Part shown: positions 1 through 5,437 of the stretch, piece after piece | Position numbering within the stretch: position 1 is the first letter of the stretch | How the letters are laid out: each line of letters opens with the position of its first letter | Source: Candidatus Geohydrothermomicrobium daggyaiense | Lineage (GTDB): Bacteria > Actinomycetota > Geothermincolia > Fen-727 > JACVIW01 | Direction: 5' to 3' | Assembly: GCA_015711695.1 (NCBI GenBank) | Contig: MU158455.1 | Span: 5,886 to 11,322, forward strand | Length of the DNA stretch: 5,437 bases | Made by a program: the position numbers and the translations under genes | The notes under the pieces: generated by a model | Databases searched by the model: none | What the model was told of the DNA's origin: nothing | What the model saw: only the letters and a program-made list of their open reading frames with translations

Positions 1-1866
1 TTTGTTACGGGAAGAACAATTGAACCTCTTAAGAGTTCTGTAGAAGACCGGATCAAAAAGTGTATAGACCCTTATGACATTTGCATTCAAAGCCGCGATT
101 CTCTCAAACCAGTTCAAATAAATTTTTTCACTGGAGGGAAACTCAGAAAACCACTTGCCGGGAAGGGCGCTTCCTAAGTTGACCCCTTTGACGGTAAACT
201 TTTTCCAGCCCGCAATAGTGTTTATCTCAAAATACTTACCTTTAGCGCGTGTATACATCAAATAGTCATCCTTTACGGGGACTGGCGCGCCGGAAAGGTG
301 ATCGACATTTTTCCTGCCCAGAAAGAAAGCTATGTATAACAAGCCAGAAGCTAGCAAAGCAAAAAGAAAAATAACAAGTACATAAACTTGAGCTCGCCTG
401 TATACTCCACGTACACGATCGGATTTTGTTTTTTCAAAAGATGGTTCGGGTTTCTCCTCATAGTCCTTTCTTTTTATAACTCCCCATTGCCGCCTTCGCG
501 TGAAATACGTTAAAAAAGCTTTTGTTCTCCACCACGCGTTTAACTGACGATAACCGAAATTCTCAAGCACGCTATATATCCCCAGCTTCAATAAAGCTCT
601 GATTCTCGGATAGTGTTTGAGCGCCATACCCTCAAGAAGAACCGCGATCATTGAGATTGCTACCGCATAAACAAAAGCGAGGGAAAGAAATAGAATGAAG
701 AACCTCGTGTTGATCATTCCAAGGATATAAGCAATCACAACAGCGGCATATCCCAAAAGCTCAATCACCGGACCGATCATTTCGAAGAAGAAAAAATACG
801 GCATGCCAAAAAGTCCTACCACACCGTATTTAGGGTTCAACAGCATGCCAGTGTTAGAGGTGATTGTCTCAATAAGACCACGCTGCCACCGGTCGCGCTG
901 CCTTGCCAGGTCGCGCCAGCTTTCTGGCGCTTGAGTCCAGCAAACAGGATCCGGAACAAAAATTATACGGTATTTTCGCTTCTGTTCTCTGAGCAGGCGG
1001 TGCATGCGAACAACGATGTCCATATCCTCCCCGACAGTTTCCCTTCTGTAACCACCGACCTCGATTACCGCTTCCCTTTTGAAAAGACCAAAAGCGCCTG
1101 AAACAATGAGAAGGCTTCTGAAAACGCTCCAGCCAATCCTTCCACCCAGAAATGCCCTCAAGTATTCCACAATTTGCATGTTAGCCCAGTATCCGCGCGG
1201 CAACCGCACCTCCGTGACAGCCCCGCCCTCAACCCTGCATCCGCTCAATATTCTTACGAGACCGCCCACGCCGACCGTTTGAGCGGGATTCTCTATGAAT
1301 GGTCTTGCGACTTTTAGCAAGCCTTCTGGCTCGAGTATTGAATCCGCATCTATTACGCAAACCAGGTCATACCTGCTCACGTTGATTCCAGCATTCAAAG
1401 CGTCTGATTTACCGCCGTTTATCTTGTCAACAACTACCAAATTCTCATATTCTGGTGATATGTATACTGCCCTTATTTCCTCGCATGGAATCCTGTACTC
1501 AATAGCTTTAGATACTTTTCTCAAATCGAATCTCTTCTTTAAAACCTCCAGCGTCTTATCTAAAGAACCATCATTTATTACTATTACTTCAAACCTGGGA
1601 TACCTTAGAAGAAGGGTCGACCTCACCGAGTCAGCAATGGTCTTCTCTTCGTTGAAAGCTGGTATCAAAATAGAAATCGAGGGTGTAAGCGGCGAGCGAA
1701 AGATCTCATATAAGTCCACAAGTTTCCTGCGACGATTGTACCTGATTGATTCTACAAATGCAGCTAAAAACAACGCAAGATAGATGCTGTTTATCGCGGC
1801 AAAGTAAAAAAGCACAAACAGATTGAATACTATAACAGCAGTTCCAGCTGTGCCTCTGATGCCCAC
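1..1866 (-). CDS. Membrane family 2 glycosyltransferase fused to an extracytoplasmic glycoside-hydrolase-like domain (3' end outside window)
   Basis: The frame is open for 622 codons to the window edge. The GTG at 1866-1864 is chosen because it is the first start after the HEAT gene's stop (3-bp gap) and has GGAGG 10 nt upstream. An N-terminal membrane helix (about 8-33) precedes a GT-A domain with the classic processive-synthase signatures: NDGS (98-101), DAD (173-175), GED (279-281) and QRDRW (323-327). Such enzymes (PgaC/IcaA, cellulose and hyaluronan synthases) polymerise sugar nucleotides and export the chain. Two helices follow (about 365-386 and 389-412), then a basic cytosolic loop with RRRQWG (457-462) and a fourth helix (about 494-517). 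Residues 557-622 (KGVNLGSALPGKW, then NANVIRVYT) look like the start of a clan GH-A TIM barrel. The predicted topology puts the transferase inside and the hydrolase-like part outside. The sugar and product are unknown; the transferase call is firm, the hydrolase call moderate because the catalytic acids lie beyond the window. Confidence 0.9.
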   Translation of the reverse strand, partial: MGIRGTAGTAVIVFNLFVLFYFAAINSIYLALFLAAFVESIRYNRRRKLVDLYEIFRSPLTPSISILIPAFNEEKTIADSVRSTLLLRYPRFEVIVINDGSLDKTLEVLKKRFDLRKVSKAIEYRIPCEEIRAVYISPEYENLVVVDKINGGKSDALNAGINVSRYDLVCVIDADSILEPEGLLKVARPFIENPAQTVGVGGLVRILSGCRVEGGAVTEVRLPRGYWANMQIVEYLRAFLGGRIGWSVFRSLLIVSGAFGLFKREAVIEVGGYRRETVGEDMDIVVRMHRLLREQKRKYRIIFVPDPVCWTQAPESWRDLARQRDRWQRGLIETITSNTGMLLNPKYGVVGLFGMPYFFFFEMIGPVIELLGYAAVVIAYILGMINTRFFILFLSLAFVYAVAISMIAVLLEGMALKHYPRIRALLKLGIYSVLENFGYRQLNAWWRTKAFLTYFTRRRQWGVIKRKDYEEKPEPSFEKTKSDRVRGVYRRAQVYVLVIFLFALLASGLLYIAFFLGRKNVDHLSGAPVPVKDDYLMYTRAKGKYFEINTIAGWKKFTVKGVNLGSALPGKWFSEFPSSEKIYLNWFERIAALNANVIRVYTLFDPVFYRTLKRFNCSSRNK

Positions 1867-1869
1867 ACC

Positions 1870-3060
1870 TCAATCGCCTCCAAGGGGTCTCTCATCATGA
1901 AGAATCTCGTCGCGCTCAAGCACTTCTGCAGCAATTGACCTTTCCGAAGCATCAAGCACTTTAAGACTTTTTTCCAGAACCGCGCTTCCCCGTTCTCCAA
2001 GTCTTGAAAGGGCAATAGCGGCGTTCATCTTCACGCTTAAAGAGGAATCCCCAATAGCTCTTCCAAGCGCTCCAATAGCATCCTCACACTGGAGCCTGCC
2101 TAGAGCTTCAGCCGTGACCGCCCTGACACGCGCGCTCGCGTCATTCAAAAGGCGCTGAAGTGAGGAGCACGCATGATAATCACCAATAATGCCAAGGGCA
2201 AAAGCGGCTTTCGACCTTATTGTCTCGTCAGAATGCTCAAGCAGAGATATCAACACAGGAACAGAATTTGCGTCTCTCATGGCGCCGACAAGATCTATGA
2301 CCAGTCCAAGGCGCTCCGGATTCGCAGCGGTCTGATCAATCCATTTCCTCACATAAATGGAAAATTCTTCCCTTTTCTCGAGCACAACCTCCGCTACCCT
2401 TATGCTCTCAATCTTTGAAGCTGAAACAATGTAATCCGCTACCGCATTCAGCGCCTTCGGGGTTCCTATTTTAGAGAGGGCATTCAAACAGCAGAATTCG
2501 AGTTCTCCACTTGCATCAGAGAGAGTGTCGATAAGATAAGATGTAGCCCTCGAAATCCTCATCGTTCCAAGCCTGACCGCGGCTTCAGCTCTCTTCAATC
2601 GTGATCCTCTCTTAAGTATTCTCAGGTCCTCATCAGCAAAACCCAAGCCATCATAAACACTGGAAAGGATCTCTCTTTCTTTGCCTTTTAGAACTCTTGC
2701 GTTTTCAAGGAGAACAGACCGCAAGTGTTTCAGATCATTTCTTGCAATATTTTTTGAAAACATCTCTAATGCCCGGTCTTGGAATTGCTCTTCTGCGATA
2801 AGTTCGTAAACGAGAGTCCTGATGCGCTCCTTTCTCTTTTCAATTGTTTTCTCTCGCCTTGTGCCAATAAACCTCAAAAGGATAAGCCCAAAAAACAACA
2901 ATAACGTTAAAGCAAAAATCGAAATGACCGCCAGAGTCACCGCTCGAACAGCACCTTCACCGTATGTGGCTGGCAAAGTTGAAAATACAACTAAAAAGCC
3001 GCCACGCTTTGCAACGAATAGATCTTCAATCCATTCGCATTTCCAATAAAAAGCTTTCAT
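1870..3060 (-). CDS. Membrane-anchored HEAT-repeat protein
   Basis: This 396-residue protein has one clear membrane helix (about 41-62) followed by a very basic stretch (RREKTIEKRKER, 68-79), which places the long C-terminal part in the cytosol. Residues 80-150 are helical and probably part of the solenoid. From about 153 to 380 there are degenerate helical-hairpin repeats of about 31 residues, clearest at 277-307 (IRSKAAFALGIIGD), 308-338 (VRAVTAEALGRL) and 339-369 (VKMNAAIALSRLG), typical of HEAT/PBS-type repeats. Such solenoids bind protein partners; no catalytic motif is seen. The ATG at 3060 has GAGG 7 nt upstream, overlapping the response regulator's stop. The first 40 residues, with a semi-hydrophobic GGFLVVFSTLP, are unusual, and a later start cannot be excluded. 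Its place between a DNA-binding-less response regulator and the glycosyltransferase suggests an adaptor or scaffold, which is inference. The family call is strong, the role unknown. Confidence 0.88.
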   Translation of the reverse strand: MKAFYWKCEWIEDLFVAKRGGFLVVFSTLPATYGEGAVRAVTLAVISIFALTLLLFFGLILLRFIGTRREKTIEKRKERIRTLVYELIAEEQFQDRALEMFSKNIARNDLKHLRSVLLENARVLKGKEREILSSVYDGLGFADEDLRILKRGSRLKRAEAAVRLGTMRISRATSYLIDTLSDASGELEFCCLNALSKIGTPKALNAVADYIVSASKIESIRVAEVVLEKREEFSIYVRKWIDQTAANPERLGLVIDLVGAMRDANSVPVLISLLEHSDETIRSKAAFALGIIGDYHACSSLQRLLNDASARVRAVTAEALGRLQCEDAIGALGRAIGDSSLSVKMNAAIALSRLGERGSAVLEKSLKVLDASERSIAAEVLERDEILHDERPLGGD

Positions 3061-3069
3061 GCCATTGCC

Positions 3070-3471
3070 TCAATCACCAATTATCCGTCTAACCCTAGCC
3101 AGCACCTCAGAGACGCTGAAGGGTTTGATAACGTAATCCTCCGCTCCGAGGTCGAAACCCTTAAGAACATCCTCTTCCATCCTTTTCGCGGTCAGAATTA
3201 TTACCGGTATATCCTTTGTCTTTTGGTTAGACTTGAGGTTTTTGAGAACTTCGAATCCATCCATCACGGGCATCATCAAATCAAGAATCACAAGGTCAGC
3301 GTCGTTTTCGTTTAAGATTTCGAGCGCCTTTCTCCCATTTTCACCCCACAGCACGTTATAGCCGGATTTCTCGAGCTTATACTTGACGATATTTGCGATC
3401 TGAGGTTCATCTTCGGCGATAACAATCGTTTTTGTGCCGTTCTCGCGCGCATTACTGGACAAAATCATCAC
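3070..3471 (-). CDS. Receiver-only (CheY-like) response regulator
   Basis: The product is a single receiver domain of about 130 residues with no output domain. With residue 1 at the GTG at 3471, the acidic pocket is E20-D21, the phospho-acceptor is D64 in LVILDLMMP, the switch threonine is T94 in ILTAK, and the conserved lysine is K116 in IKPF. All key residues are present, so it should be phosphorylated, most likely by the kinase encoded just upstream. With no DNA-binding or enzymatic domain it must act through protein contact; the following HEAT-protein gene is the obvious candidate partner (inference). The start is uncertain: the SD-like run GGGGGTGAT sits on the GTG (3471) and just before the ATG (3468), and is spaced best, 8 nt, for a TTG at 3462. 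The receiver fold begins only at about residue 14, so the function call is unaffected. The gene overlaps the kinase's 3' end by up to 20 bp. Confidence 0.95.
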   Translation of the reverse strand: MMILSSNARENGTKTIVIAEDEPQIANIVKYKLEKSGYNVLWGENGRKALEILNENDADLVILDLMMPVMDGFEVLKNLKSNQKTKDIPVIILTAKRMEEDVLKGFDLGAEDYVIKPFSVSEVLARVRRIIGD

Positions 3472-4621
3472 CCCCTTTTTGCGCCGTGGTTCGAGAATTT
3501 AACATGGGAAAAATGACTCTGAATGTCGAACCGATCCCAGGAGCGCTGCTCACCTTCATCTCCGCTTTGTGTTTATCAAGTATTTCTCTGGTTATCGCGA
3601 TACCAAGACCGCTCCCTTTCTTTTCAGATACTTGAGCAGTTGAAGCGCGGAAGAATCTCTCGCCCAGATGCTTCAACTCATCCGGCGGAATTCCAACACC
3701 AGTGTCGGTAACTTCGAAGACAATAGACTCGCCTTCAGTTTTCAGAGAAATTTCCACCGACCCTTTATTCGTGTATTTGATCGCGTTGCTTATCAAGTTC
3801 GACAACGCTTGACGTATTAGTTTGCGATCCCCGGATATTTCAGGAACATGCGACATCTTTGATTTCAGAGTCAAACCTTTCTCAATCGCAAGGGGTTTGA
3901 ATTCCTCGATAAGTTCGCTCGCAATGCTTTGCAAGTCGAGCTCTTCTAAATGGAGCACAAGACGACCGCTCTCAATTCTTTCAAGGTCCAGCAGATCATC
4001 AACTAAAGACGCGAGCCTGTCTACATTGTCCTGCAATATGCGCAGCATCTCCATTTGTTCATCATTTATTTCCCCAGGATCTTGATCGATAAGCATGTCT
4101 AGATAAAGTTTCATTACAGTGAGCGGGGTCCTGAGCTCGTGCGCAACCACCGAGCACATCTGAGTTTTCATCCTGTCTATCATCTTCTCGAGCGTCGCAT
4201 CTGAAAAGACCTCGACCGCGCCATAAACTTCGCCAGAATCATCTAAAACGGGGGCGCAGCTCACGTTAACCGGCTTTTTTTCCCTTGACTTCGTTTTTGC
4301 CCACACCGTTCCCGCAAAAACTGTTCGTCCCTCATTCATCGATTTTTTAAGCGGACAACTGCTTTCGCATATGTTATTTCCACTATCGTCCACGTGCCCA
4401 ATAAACTCTTCACAATCAAGTCCAAGCACCTCTTCTGATTGCCATCCGAGAATATATTCAGAGGCTTTGTTCCACATGATGATTCGTCTGTCCTTATCAA
4501 CCACATACATGCCGTGACCAAGGCTTGAAAATATTTTCCCCATCCTGTATTCGAGCTCCGGGGAAGAATTTTTTTCCTGGTCGCGCCTGTCTTTTTGAGG
4601 ATCTTTTCTATTCACTGCCAT
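3452..4621 (-). CDS. Soluble PAS-domain sensor histidine kinase
   Basis: This 389-residue kinase has no membrane segment or signal peptide, so it senses an internal signal. After a charged N-terminus (1-24) comes a PAS domain (about 25-143: GMYVVDKDRRIIMWN ... EVYGAVEVFSD) with cysteines C70, C85, C89 (as CESSCPL) and C122. The dimerisation/phosphotransfer domain has HELRTP with H161 as the phospho-site. The HATPase_c domain shows the N box (NLISNAIKYT, N275/N279), G1 (DTGVGI, 306-311), F box (RFFR) and G2 (GSGLGI, 336-341), so all catalytic motifs are intact. It most likely phosphorylates D64 of the overlapping downstream receiver. It is the first gene of the operon. The ATG at 4621 has GAGG only 2 nt away; a GTG two codons in (4615) has 8-nt spacing and may be the true start. 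The ligand is unknown; the cysteines suggest metal or redox sensing, which is speculative. Confidence 0.95.
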   Translation of the reverse strand: MAVNRKDPQKDRRDQEKNSSPELEYRMGKIFSSLGHGMYVVDKDRRIIMWNKASEYILGWQSEEVLGLDCEEFIGHVDDSGNNICESSCPLKKSMNEGRTVFAGTVWAKTKSREKKPVNVSCAPVLDDSGEVYGAVEVFSDATLEKMIDRMKTQMCSVVAHELRTPLTVMKLYLDMLIDQDPGEINDEQMEMLRILQDNVDRLASLVDDLLDLERIESGRLVLHLEELDLQSIASELIEEFKPLAIEKGLTLKSKMSHVPEISGDRKLIRQALSNLISNAIKYTNKGSVEISLKTEGESIVFEVTDTGVGIPPDELKHLGERFFRASTAQVSEKKGSGLGIAITREILDKHKAEMKVSSAPGIGSTFRVIFPMLNSRTTAQKGGDDFVQ

Positions 4622-4767
4622 TTCCTCACACTTAATGCCAAAAAACTCTTCAGTTATTACTATCGAATTGTCGTTTGCGACCCTTTAATGAGTCGAGTTT
4701 TAAAAAACGAATAATTGAAGATTGCCGTAAAGAGAGACATACACACTGGTAGTTCCAATCACGCTAC

Positions 4768-4790
4768 ACTACTAGAAACTTTCTTGTAGT
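4768..4790. promoter_or_regulatory. 23-bp near-perfect palindrome, putative operator
   Basis: The two arms, ACTACTAGAAA and TTTCTTGTAGT, surround a single central C and match at 10 of 11 paired positions; the only mismatch is T4773 against T4785. A dyad of this length and precision in a short divergent intergenic region is typical of a dimeric repressor's binding site. With only one unpaired central base and A/T-rich inner arms it is less suited to a stable RNA hairpin. It overlaps the weak -35 candidate for the lipoprotein gene. The cognate regulator is not in the window. Confidence 0.5.
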
Positions 4791-4840
4791 TTCAGGCGTC
4801 TTAAATTGATGATGGATCTTTTAAAGGACATGCCGTTTTC

Positions 4841-4845
4841 GGAGG
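4841..4845 (+). promoter_or_regulatory. Ribosome binding site deciding the lipoprotein start
   Basis: A perfect GGAGG lies 5 nt before the ATG at 4851. In-frame ATGs also occur at 4809, 4812 and 4830 but none has a Shine-Dalgarno sequence, and they would put an acidic, non-signal-like extension (MMDLLKDMPFSEVK) in front of the signal peptide. The 4851 start is therefore preferred. Confidence 0.8.
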
Positions 4846-4850
4846 TTAAG

Positions 4851-5437
4851 ATGAGTTTTGCTTCTATAAGCCGGGTTCTAAAGCACACAATAAGTATCGC
4901 TACACTTTTCTTTTGCGCCTTTATCCTGGGATTTTCCCTATCGGGATGCGGTACACAAACCAACCGTGAAGGCGGATCAAAATCCGCCGACATAGTCGGA
5001 TTCATCTCAGATCTCGGTATTGCCAGGACACCCGGAGGGGATTACCTCGGTTATATATTTGTCGAAGGCGAAAAAGACCCCGAAACGCAGCTTGACAAAG
5101 CCAGTATCAGTGTGACTAAAAAGACCAGGATAGTATCGAGAATCTCCGGGCGTGAAACCACTTTGAAATTTGGTGAACTGAAAATCGGCGATAAAGTTGA
5201 AGTAAAGTTAACCGGACCTATTATGGAATCCTACCCACCACAGGCAACCGCAAAGGCGATCGTCTTGCTCAAGCATACGGGTATAGTAAGGGCTAAGAAC
5301 ATGCTCGAGCCTGAGGTCATGTCAATCTCCGGTGTGACCGGAATTGGTATATCGAGCAGAAACGGCGATCCAGTTATCGTTGTATATCTCGAAAACAACT
5401 CAAGCGACTTGTTATCAAAAATTCCTATAGAATACGC
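4851..5437 (+). CDS. Putative lipoprotein with DUF3221/YobA-like domain (3' end outside window)
   Basis: 195 codons are visible and the frame is open to the edge. Residues 1-33 form a lipoprotein signal peptide: basic N-region (R8, K11), hydrophobic core (about 13-30) and lipobox LSGC with C33 as the lipidation site, so the mature protein is membrane-tethered outside the cytoplasm. A polar linker (34-45) leads to a beta-rich domain at about 46-140 (ADIVGFISDLG ... TLKFGELKIGDKVEVKLTGPIMESYPPQATAKAIVLL). Its pattern of a measured value, a GDKVEV strand and SYPPQA resembles DUF3221, a small OB-like domain found in exported proteins such as YobA. A second segment from about 155 (VMSISGVTGIGISSRNGDPVIVVYLE) resembles the conserved module that often precedes trypsin-like protease or binding domains. 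The function is unknown. The gene is divergent from the kinase operon, so a functional link is possible but not shown. Confidence 0.8.
   Translation, partial: MSFASISRVLKHTISIATLFFCAFILGFSLSGCGTQTNREGGSKSADIVGFISDLGIARTPGGDYLGYIFVEGEKDPETQLDKASISVTKKTRIVSRISGRETTLKFGELKIGDKVEVKLTGPIMESYPPQATAKAIVLLKHTGIVRAKNMLEPEVMSISGVTGIGISSRNGDPVIVVYLENNSSDLLSKIPIEY
4971..4988 (+). repeat. Perfect 7-bp inverted repeat with tetraloop inside the lipoprotein gene
   Basis: GGCGGAT and ATCCGCC flank CAAA, giving a compact GC-rich hairpin in the mRNA. It falls exactly in the codons for the linker (about residues 41-46) between the lipidated cysteine and the first folded domain. There is no following U-tract, so it is not an intrinsic terminator. 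It may be incidental, or it may slow ribosomes after the signal peptide emerges. Confidence 0.6.

Larger units (their letters stand above)
4622..4850. promoter_or_regulatory. Divergent intergenic region with promoters for both units
   Basis: The 229 bp between the kinase start and the lipoprotein start must carry the promoters of both divergent units, unless the lipoprotein is driven from elsewhere. No convincing -35/-10 pair is visible on either strand. A weak plus-strand candidate is TTGTAG (4784-4789) with GATGAT (4808-4813) at 18-bp spacing, and it overlaps the right arm of the palindrome at 4768-4790. The stretch 4697-4714 is A/T-rich (GTTTTAAAAAAC). No conserved RNA element was recognised. 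Confidence 0.55.

Noticed and set aside
1079..1282. Plus-strand open frame of 67 codons
   Set aside because: It is antisense to the glycosyltransferase around the GED motif; it has no ribosome binding site and a proline-rich, non-protein-like translation.
1295..1783. Plus-strand open frame of 162 codons
   Set aside because: It lies antisense to the glycosyltransferase catalytic domain, whose NDGS and DAD motifs are on the minus strand; its translation is low-complexity, S/T/L-rich and has no recognisable domain.
1830..2015. Minus-strand open frame of 61 codons across the HEAT-glycosyltransferase junction
   Set aside because: It is a shifted frame inside the HEAT gene. I checked whether it could supply an alternative N-terminus for the glycosyltransferase, but it is out of frame with it and ends at a stop soon after the GTG start.
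3822..4085. Plus-strand open frame of 87 codons
   Set aside because: It is antisense to the histidine kinase between the phosphotransfer and ATPase domains; its serine-rich translation is a mirror of the real coding frame.
3070..4621. Kinase and receiver as a conventional transcription-regulating two-component pair
   Set aside because: The receiver ends about 12 residues after the conserved KPF and has no winged-helix or other DNA-binding domain, so it cannot directly control transcription.
4691..4714. A/T-rich GTTTTAAAAAAC element considered as an intrinsic terminator or promoter -10
   Set aside because: Arms are only about 5 bp of A/T, there is no GC stem before a U-tract, and no gene ends here; no matching -35 at proper spacing was found on either strand.
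4809..4850. Upstream in-frame ATGs as the lipoprotein start, or a leader peptide
   Set aside because: The codons are in frame with the lipoprotein without a stop, so they are not a separate leader; no Shine-Dalgarno precedes them, while the ATG at 4851 has a perfect one.
4772..5005. Minus-strand open frame of 77 codons
   Set aside because: It is antisense to the lipoprotein signal peptide and linker, with no ribosome binding site and no domain; the plus-strand frame has GGAGG and a lipobox.

Overview
The window holds parts of two divergently oriented transcription units in a slightly AT-rich bacterial sequence. On the minus strand there is a tightly packed four-gene operon, read from 4621 down to the left edge: a soluble PAS histidine kinase, a receiver-only response regulator, a membrane-anchored HEAT-repeat protein, and a large processive-type family 2 glycosyltransferase. 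The glycosyltransferase runs off the window just as it enters an extracytoplasmic glycoside-hydrolase-like domain. On the plus strand, from 4851 to the right edge, is the 5' part of a lipoprotein gene with a DUF3221/YobA-like domain.

The host cannot be named from this sequence. Strong GGAGG-type ribosome binding sites, several probable GTG/TTG starts, moderate GC and the DUF3221-like lipoprotein fit an uncultured Bacillota- or anaerobic Actinomycetota-like bacterium, but this is only an impression. There are no tRNAs, rRNAs, insertion sequences, CRISPR arrays or other signs of mobility.

Layout: 1-1866 glycosyltransferase/hydrolase fusion (minus, 3' end missing); 1870-3060 HEAT protein (minus); 3070-3471 response regulator (minus); 3452-4621 histidine kinase (minus); 4622-4850 divergent intergenic region with a 23-bp near-perfect palindrome; 4851-5437 lipoprotein (plus, 3' end missing). 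Neighbouring genes in the operon overlap by up to 20 bp or are separated by 3-9 bp, so they are almost certainly co-transcribed and translationally linked.

Working model (inference): the kinase senses a cytosolic, perhaps redox-related, signal through a PAS domain with four cysteines and phosphorylates a receiver that has no DNA-binding output. The receiver then acts by protein contact, most simply on the cytosolic HEAT solenoid of the next gene. That protein could gate the membrane glycosyltransferase, whose catalytic domain faces the cytosol and whose C-terminal hydrolase-like domain faces outwards. The result would be a polysaccharide synthase controlled post-translationally by a two-component phosphorelay instead of, for example, a c-di-GMP/PilZ switch. 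No PilZ or GGDEF domain is visible in the window.
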